Source: Phytophthora colocasiae
Taxonomy: Eukaryota > Oomycota > Peronosporomycetes > Peronosporales > Peronosporaceae
Reading direction: 5' to 3'
Assembly (NCBI GenBank): GCA_018806915.1
Contig: JAGKQI010000049.1
Location: 434,001 to 498,000 of the forward strand
DNA: 64,000 nt
This document shows positions 58,852-64,000 of this stretch, one piece after another. Under the pieces are notes generated by a model. It saw only the letters and a list, made by a program, of their open reading frames with translations, was not told where the DNA came from and made no database searches. The translations under genes and the position numbers were made by a program. Position 1 is the first letter of the stretch. Each line of letters opens with the position of its first letter.

Positions 58852-59583
58852 TTAATAAATGGTTTTGTCGTAAGCACAAGTTTTTAGGATGTTGCTGCCG
58901 ATGTTGGCAGGCAATGGGTACACACACTCGTTCGTGACTGAAGATGGGACGTTGCAGCTGTTACCGACATAGGAATTGGCTCTCTTCGTGATGGCGTTTG
59001 TTGTAGCTGTTGACTGTGTACGCACTGTCATTCTGTAGTTGCCGTAGCTGGCCTTTCGAGCCATACAAAAGTATGGAGAGAAGTCGTTGATGCTGTCTGT
59101 GCTTCGTCCAGCAGCAGCAGCTCCTTGACTCAAAGGATATCTACCAACAGCAATCACGTATGTGCCTTGAGAGAGTTGTTGGATCAAATAGGAATCTTGT
59201 GCTGTCATCGAGCCGTCCAGTCTGCCACGACTGGAGTATGCGGAGTTGTCATCGCCAGTGTCGTCGTTATTTGCAACGTACGAGAGCGATCCATCCGTTT
59301 GTTTCCGGAACAAATAGGCTTGTGGATCGATGTACGCAGAATCGCAGTCGGAGTTCACATCGGTAAAGGTCTTGTTGTCTGCAGTCTCCATAGAAAGCAG
59401 ATCAATCTCCACAATAGCTGATGATGCAGCAACGTTTAATGTGTACTGGTCCACCGTCAAGTAGTTCGACTTGCGGAAGATGGTGCCGGACACAATTTCC
59501 TTGACAACTGGTAAAGCAGCGTCACACCAAGTGGTAGCTTGCATCAGCAACATCACGACACTTGAACCAAAAACGCAACGCAT
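58852..59583 (-). CDS. Secreted protein with a PPC-like beta domain
   Basis: 243 residues with a signal peptide (MRCVFGSSVVMLLMQATTW). The core has YTLNVAASSAIVEIDLLSME, a YIDPQAYLFRKQTDGSL.YVANNDD stretch and LSQGTYVIAVGRYPL. This is the pattern of bacterial-type pre-peptidase C-terminal (PPC) or DVUA0089-like beta-sandwich domains: an acidic DDD loop followed by GTY.I.V. Several Cys residues near the C-terminus suit an extracellular protein. The role is unknown; a cell-surface or substrate-binding function is inferred. It ends close to the pogo-like element (95 bp). Confidence 0.65.
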   Translation of the reverse strand: MRCVFGSSVVMLLMQATTWCDAALPVVKEIVSGTIFRKSNYLTVDQYTLNVAASSAIVEIDLLSMETADNKTFTDVNSDCDSAYIDPQAYLFRKQTDGSLSYVANNDDTGDDNSAYSSRGRLDGSMTAQDSYLIQQLSQGTYVIAVGRYPLSQGAAAAGRSTDSINDFSPYFCMARKASYGNYRMTVRTQSTATTNAITKRANSYVGNSCNVPSSVTNECVYPLPANIGSNILKTCAYDKTIY

Positions 59584-59892
59584 TGTAGATCAGTAGATGA
59601 ATCTATCAGTTAGCAGGTAAGAAGCAAAGTGTGAGCTTGAAAAAGAGATGAATGCGGTTGCATGTCGTTGAGATCCTCCAGAAAGATTCCTACCAACAAT
59701 AAATCCCATGTCCGTTAGCCTTAGCGCCCACCAAAACGGCCACCAAAATTGGGATGCACCACTTCATCAGAAAAATCAAAAGCTGGTACATTTGCAAGTA
59801 AAAAAAAAGGTCTATAAAGCCTGTTGCCACGATCGCAGACGTCTCGATCTCAGCTCTGCATCTCGTGAATGCAACGTCTCTTATCGTCCTGC
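59584..59892. other. Intergenic, no gene seen
   Basis: 309 bp between the start of the secreted-protein gene and the end of IMP3 (minus). Contains a 9-base A run near 59801; ORFs here are shadows. Confidence 0.5.
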
Positions 59893-60447
59893 TTAGTTTC
59901 CCAGCAAATCGTAGTCGTCCAGCTTGTCGTTGTACTTCATGATGGTCCTCTTGATCTTGGAGCTGTCCACCCACGTGACAAAGTCCTCCATTGGTCGAGT
60001 GACCAGAAAAGCTGGGTCACTCACCACTGTAGGACCCACTCGGACATGACCTTGTTCCACGAACGTAGTGGCTTCCTTGATGCTTTCGGCCATTTTGACA
60101 CGCACCATAACCACTGGCAGACGACGACGACAGAAGGAAGAAACGTTCACTTCTTCCGCCTTGAGCAGACTCTTCTTGGTCTGGATAAGTCCCATATTGT
60201 AGAGCTTATCCAGCAGTGCTGTCGTGGTCTTGACACGGTACGGATCATTGGCTGGCCGCTTCTTGAGTCTCGTAACCACACGGGAGATGTGCCCCACCAA
60301 CCGGTTATACTTGTGGTACTGCTCTCGGTCCGGGATACGGTAGCGACGGATCACCTTAATCTCATGCAGATTGTTCTCCTTCTTCCACTCCAGTAGGTCC
60401 ACCTTCCGCAGGAGCTTCTGCTCATGGAACTTTAGTTGACGTCCCAT
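59893..60447 (-). CDS. IMP3: U3 snoRNP protein IMP3
   Basis: A 184-residue component of the small-subunit processome that helps pair U3 snoRNA with pre-rRNA in the nucleolus. It begins MGRQLKFHEQKLLRKVDLLEW, the conserved IMP3 start, and ends with the S4 RNA-binding domain: RRLPVVMVRVKMAESIKEATTFVEQGHVRVGP (about 110-142), then DFVTWVDSSKI. Length and both ends match the family, so it is complete and intronless. Ribosomal protein uS4 is related but longer and lacks this N-terminus. Transcribed divergently from the dyskerin gene, 180 bp away. Confidence 0.92.
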   Translation of the reverse strand: MGRQLKFHEQKLLRKVDLLEWKKENNLHEIKVIRRYRIPDREQYHKYNRLVGHISRVVTRLKKRPANDPYRVKTTTALLDKLYNMGLIQTKKSLLKAEEVNVSSFCRRRLPVVMVRVKMAESIKEATTFVEQGHVRVGPTVVSDPAFLVTRPMEDFVTWVDSSKIKRTIMKYNDKLDDYDLLGN

Positions 60448-60627
60448 ATTGCTTTAAAATTCTAAACTGTCTTAATACAAACACCAAGTTTAATTGTAAA
60501 ATGTACCTATCGTTTGGTACATTTATGAATACTTGGTGTGTCACACACGAGCTCTTCACAACCAATGGATCTCTTCGCCTATTTGACCTTCCAGTAGGTC
60601 ATTTTCCCATAGTAGACAAAGTGAATC
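60448..60627. promoter_or_regulatory. Divergent promoter region IMP3 / dyskerin
   Basis: 180 bp separate the two start codons. TCATTTTCCC at 60599-60608 is an approximate Inr for the dyskerin gene, 20-29 bases before ATG 60628. Shared position would allow joint control of two nucleolar RNP genes. Confidence 0.45.
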
Positions 60628-62100
60628 ATGACGGCTGCGGACGTGGAGAAGAAGAGCAAGAAGAAGAAGATGAAGGCTGTGGAGACGGAAGGCAAAGACC
60701 TGATTGCTCCTGAGAGTCACACCCCGGCTCTGGACACCAGCAAGTGGCCTCTACTGTTGAAGAACTACCATCAACTCAATGTGCGCACTGGTCACTACAC
60801 TCCGATCGCGTGCAGTTCGTCCCCGTTGAAGCGCAACCTGCAGGACTATGTGCGTTACGGTGTCATTAACCTGGACAAGCCGGCCAACCCTTCTTCCCAC
60901 GAAGTTGTGGCTTGGATTCGTCGCATTTTGAGGGTCGAGAAGACTGGGCACTCGGGAACTTTAGATCCCAAGGTTACTGGATGCCTTATTGTGTGTGTGG
61001 ACCGTGCCACACGCCTTGTTAAGGCTCAACAAGGAGCTGGTAAGGAGTATGTGGCTGTGGTGCGTCTCCACAGTGCCATTGAGAGCCAAGCTAAGCTTGC
61101 TCGTGCCATTGAGACGTTGACTGGAGCTTTGTTCCAACGTCCTCCGCTTATTTCCGCTGTCAAGCGTCAACTTCGTATCCGTACGATCTACGAGTCGAAA
61201 CTCATTGAGTACGATGAAGACCGTCACCTCGGTATCTTCCATGTGAGCTGTGAAGCTGGTACCTACATCCGTACGCTGTGTGTCCACCTTGGACTGGTGC
61301 TGGGAGTTGGTGGCCACATGCAAGAGCTGCGTCGTGTTCGCTCGGGTGTTCTTGGAGAGAACGACTCGATGGTTACTATGCACGATGTGCTGGACGCTCA
61401 GTTCCAGTATGACACTTACAAGGATGAATCGTACTTGCGTCGCATTGTGCGTCCGCTTGAAGTGCTGCTTACTACGTACAAGCGTATCGTGGTGAAGGAC
61501 AGCTCCGTCAACGCCATCTGCTACGGTGCCAAGTTCATGATTCCCGGTCTCCTGCGTTTCGCTGATGATATTGACATTGGTGAGGAAGTGGTGCTGATGA
61601 CTACAAAGGGTGAGGCTATTGCTGTTGCCATTGCTCAGATGACGACGGCTGTCATGGCTACGTGCGACCACGGTGTTGTGGCGAAGATCAAGCGTGTCAT
61701 TATGGAGCGTGACACGTACCCGCGTCGTTGGGGCTTGGGTCCGATGGCTCAGAAGGTCAAGGGACTTGTGAAGGAGGGAAAGATCGGCAAGTATGGCAAG
61801 GTGAACGACAACACTCCTGCTGACGTTTCGGAGCTGTATGGTAAGGATGAGGTGAAGAAGCCTCTTGTGGAGGAGATTAAGGAGGAAGGAAAGGAGGAGA
61901 AGGATGCTTCTGACGTGGAGGAGACACCTAAGAAGAAGCACAAGAAGGAGAAAAAGGAGAAGAAGGAAAAGAAGGAGAAGAAGAAAAAGCACAAGCGTGA
62001 CGCTGAAGAGGCTGAGGTGGCTGAGGCTGGTGAATCTCCTGAGAAGAAGAAATCCAAGAAGAAGAAGAAAAAATCCAAGGAGACAAGCGACTCGGAATAG
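60628..62100 (+). CDS. CBF5: Dyskerin/CBF5, H/ACA snoRNP pseudouridine synthase
   Basis: Catalytic subunit that isomerises uridine in rRNA guided by H/ACA snoRNAs. The 490-residue protein has a KKSKKKKMK nuclear signal, the dyskerin-like N-terminal segment ([23 protein letters not shown]), and the TruB catalytic domain with [14 protein letters not shown] (catalytic Asp in TLDP, about residue 115) and [17 protein letters not shown]-binding domain follows ([32 protein letters not shown]). The tail from about 410 is Lys/Glu-rich (KKEKK-type), typical of eukaryotic dyskerins and needed for nucleolar localisation. Complete and intronless, with strong GC-ending codon use suggesting high expression. 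Confidence 0.95.
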   Translation: MTAADVEKKSKKKKMKAVETEGKDLIAPESHTPALDTSKWPLLLKNYHQLNVRTGHYTPIACSSSPLKRNLQDYVRYGVINLDKPANPSSHEVVAWIRRILRVEKTGHSGTLDPKVTGCLIVCVDRATRLVKAQQGAGKEYVAVVRLHSAIESQAKLARAIETLTGALFQRPPLISAVKRQLRIRTIYESKLIEYDEDRHLGIFHVSCEAGTYIRTLCVHLGLVLGVGGHMQELRRVRSGVLGENDSMVTMHDVLDAQFQYDTYKDESYLRRIVRPLEVLLTTYKRIVVKDSSVNAICYGAKFMIPGLLRFADDIDIGEEVVLMTTKGEAIAVAIAQMTTAVMATCDHGVVAKIKRVIMERDTYPRRWGLGPMAQKVKGLVKEGKIGKYGKVNDNTPADVSELYGKDEVKKPLVEEIKEEGKEEKDASDVEETPKKKHKKEKKEKKEKKEKKKKHKRDAEEAEVAEAGESPEKKKSKKKKKKSKETSDSE

Positions 62101-62397
62101 ATAACCTCTAGCTTTTTCGCTGCTAGCTTGACTTTTTCCCATGACTATCTGTCCGGACAAAAAGGAGATAGCCCTTAGTTGGCTACGCAGCGAATAGTGT
62201 GAGGACCGAGTGCCTTGGCGTATACAGTCATCCCTTCAAAGTAATATATATCCTGTATGTTTCAACTTGCGGAAATCTTCGGGAGCATCATGACCTTCAA
62301 AGGTTTCGACATCCGCTACGAAGTGGAAACAACGACTCTGTCTTCGGTGCAATGGCTGCAATTTTCGGAAGAGGTTGGTACATGTGGTCAAGTAATA
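62101..62397. other. Intergenic, no gene seen
   Basis: 297 bp between dyskerin and the Tc1-like element; no coding region recognised. Confidence 0.5.
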
Positions 62398-63392
62398 CAC
62401 TCAGCGACAAATTATTCCGGCCACCCCTACTTTTGGCCGCTACTCAGTCAATTTTTAGCGTATCGGGTTGCCGTTTGAGTATGATCTGTCTGATGTACGA
62501 CAGAGCCCAGGACTTGCGTTAACAATCGCAGTTTTGCGGTTTGAAGCATACCTCACATACAATAAACTAAACAGCACATCCCCGGTGGGGAGCGCGTGGC
62601 AGCTTGGTGCTGAGGACAGTTTGCAATTTGGCCGTGGTATGGCACTGTGGCCGAGAGATGAAGAGCGTGGGAGCATTTGCGGATTGAGAGAAGGCGGACA
62701 ATTGCGAAAAAAGCTAAGCGTTCTCGTGACGCTATCGAGTGTACGCTCAGGCCTGATGGAACGCAACACTACTGGCATGACGTGCGTCGTCCCGCACGAA
62801 CGACGGTCATACGACAGAATGGATGGGGTTCGGTAATGATTTAGAGACTTCTTCGACGAGCAGGGCTCGATTGGCCTGCACGAACCTCCGATCTACTAAG
62901 CCCGATAGAAAACTTGTGGGCACTGATGGCTCGGAAAGTTTATCCCAATGGACGCCAGTATGGATCTGTGCCGGAACTAACAGCAGCGGTTTTAGATGCT
63001 TGGGACTATTGAAGTGTCGACACTTGAGAAGCTCATTGAGTCCATGACGCGACGCTGCATCGAGGTGATCGAGAAGAAAGGAGCGAAAACTCACTACTAA
63101 TACACAAATACAGCTATCATTGTGATACATATATATGAATTTTTGTATGGTGACAGGTGGCCGGAAGTTGGGACGGATGTGCTGTTTAGTTTATTGTATG
63201 TGAGGTATGCTTCAAACCGCAAAACTATTGTATGTGAGGTATGCTTTAAACCGCAAAACTGCGATTGTTAACGCAAGTCCTGGGCTCTGTCGTACATCAG
63301 ACAGATCATACTCAAACGGCAACCCGATACGCTAAAAATTGACTGAGTAGCGGCCAAAAGTAGGGGTGGCCGGAATAATTTGTCGCTGAGTG
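62398..63392 (+). mobile_element. Deleted Tc1-like element with long inverted repeats
   Basis: The termini CACTCAGCGACAAATTAT and its inverted copy lie at 62398 and 63392, flanked by TA (62396-62397, 63393-63394). The arms run about 184 bp on the left (to 62581) and about 216 bp on the right (63177-63392). The extra length on the right is a 34-bp tandem duplication, 63193-63226 and 63227-63260, with one mismatch. The interior holds a Tc1/mariner transposase end on the plus strand. Confidence 0.88.
62700..63100 (+). pseudogene. Tc1-like (DDE_3) transposase C-terminal relic
   Basis: One frame reads QNGWGSVM, stops, then continues DWPARTSDLLSPIENLWALM from 62871, the family signature in which the Glu of PIENLW is the last catalytic residue. 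ARKVYPNGRQYGSVPELTAA follows. An in-frame TGA at 63010-63012 breaks the last helix, and the frame ends at 63098-63100. The DNA-binding part and the first two catalytic residues are missing, so it is inactive. Confidence 0.8.
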
Positions 63393-63394
63393 TA

Positions 63395-64000
63395 GTAACA
63401 CGAAACCATGTACTACTAGTATTCATGATCCTAGGCTCATCGAATGTCTTTAGGGATCCAGTCGATAATGGGCCACAACAGCAGTTCTCGTTGGAACGAG
63501 TGGCGAATAAGCTGGAGATCCAGGAACACTTGGCAATGGCGATCCTGGTGTACCAATAGGTGGCTGGTTATCGATGTGAATCACTTACCGAAAGAAAAGA
63601 TTAAGAACATTTCACATTGGGCACACTGGACAGATGACATTGAACTCGCAGTTCGTTTAGAACAAATTCAATCCAAAACATCGAGTAGCAATCACTCGCT
63701 TGCCGCAAGCAAAGACGTACTTCTGACCAAGGACGACAGTGTAGAAATGAGAATGAAATACAGCCATTAGACTGTGAATACCAAGCACTTGTCACTTAGC
63801 AGCCTTCACCACCCGCAACATTAAGGCAAGACGTCCGCTCGAAAGATGAAAGCGTTGTCGTTAGAAGAGCCCAGAACACCACGAAACTCGCACATACAGC
63901 AGTCACGATAGCAATTATCGAGCCTTTTCTTCCTGTAAAACGAGAAAGTTTCATCGCTCGTGCAGCCTCAGCACGATCAGGAAGCAGAGGAAGCAGCACG
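63395..64000. other. Right-edge segment, one possible membrane-protein end
   Basis: On the minus strand 63999-63796 there is an open frame with one membrane segment, GSIIAIVTAVCASFVVFWALL, ending TSCLNVAGGEGC. It runs to the window edge, so it may be the C-terminus of a single-pass membrane protein gene starting outside. On the plus strand 63430-63560 a short frame (QQQFSLERVANKLEIQEHLA) has no recognisable family. Neither is strongly supported. Confidence 0.3.

Noticed and set aside
60961..62160. 399-aa minus-strand ORF opposite dyskerin
   Set aside because: Leu/Ser/His-rich shadow of the GC-biased dyskerin coding strand, without domains.
1..64000. tRNA, rRNA or riboswitch genes
   Set aside because: None recognised on reading both strands; I could not run a covariance-model search.

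Overview
ORGANISM. The window looks like a repeat-rich part of an oomycete genome, most likely Phytophthora or a close relative. Evidence: a Crinkler (CRN) LFLAK-domain relic, a small RXLR-EER-like secreted peptide, compact genes with 57-80 bp introns, oomycete Inr-type start sites (YTCANTYY) a few tens of bases before start codons, flagellar-type genes, and large Gypsy elements. No rRNA or tRNA gene, CRISPR array or bacterial operon was seen. LAYOUT. 1-3921: internally deleted Gypsy element (A, minus strand) running off the left edge. 5179-7436: three adjacent TA-flanked DNA elements: a 908-bp foldback element with 372-bp arms, a 273-bp MITE and a deleted pogo-like copy. 7743-14331: host genes (secreted RXLR-like peptide, broken GT31 glycosyltransferase, USP10-like deubiquitinase, alpha/beta hydrolase, SANT-like fragment, BED-finger ORF). 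14572-16681: solo LTR split by a hAT insertion that seems to carry the 5' half of a mitochondrial mL44/RNase III-like gene. 16853-25107: element B, an 8,255-bp chromodomain Gypsy element (TSD TGTGT) whose whole sequence is built of short perfect hairpins and which carries an antisense ORF. 25675-39269: element C, a 13,595-bp Gypsy element (TSD TTAC, LTRs differing at 2 sites) with a 2,803-codon gag-pol frame broken only by five in-frame stops, an extra membrane-protein ORF and an antisense ORF, and dense AACGCT/AACGGT hexamers on both strands. 39486-62100: gene-dense host segment (ArfGAP, 898-aa unknown, CFAP337-like WD40/EF-hand protein, cysteine synthase, paralogous unknown pair around an IQ-motif protein, CRN relic, dihydroxyacetone kinase, secreted protein, IMP3, dyskerin/CBF5), interrupted at 57992-58756 by a pogo-like copy. 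62398-63392: Tc1-like copy, then the edge of another gene. HOW IT FITS TOGETHER. The host genes are mostly independent housekeeping genes; the clearest functional pair is IMP3 and dyskerin, both nucleolar snoRNP components, transcribed divergently. WD40/EF-hand and IQ/DPY30-like proteins suggest a zoospore-flagellum neighbourhood. The most unusual material is in elements B and C: two unrelated retrotransposons, each with an antisense ORF between pol and the 3' LTR, and each with its own genome-wide sequence texture (hairpins in B, a repeated hexamer in C) that ordinary protein coding does not explain.
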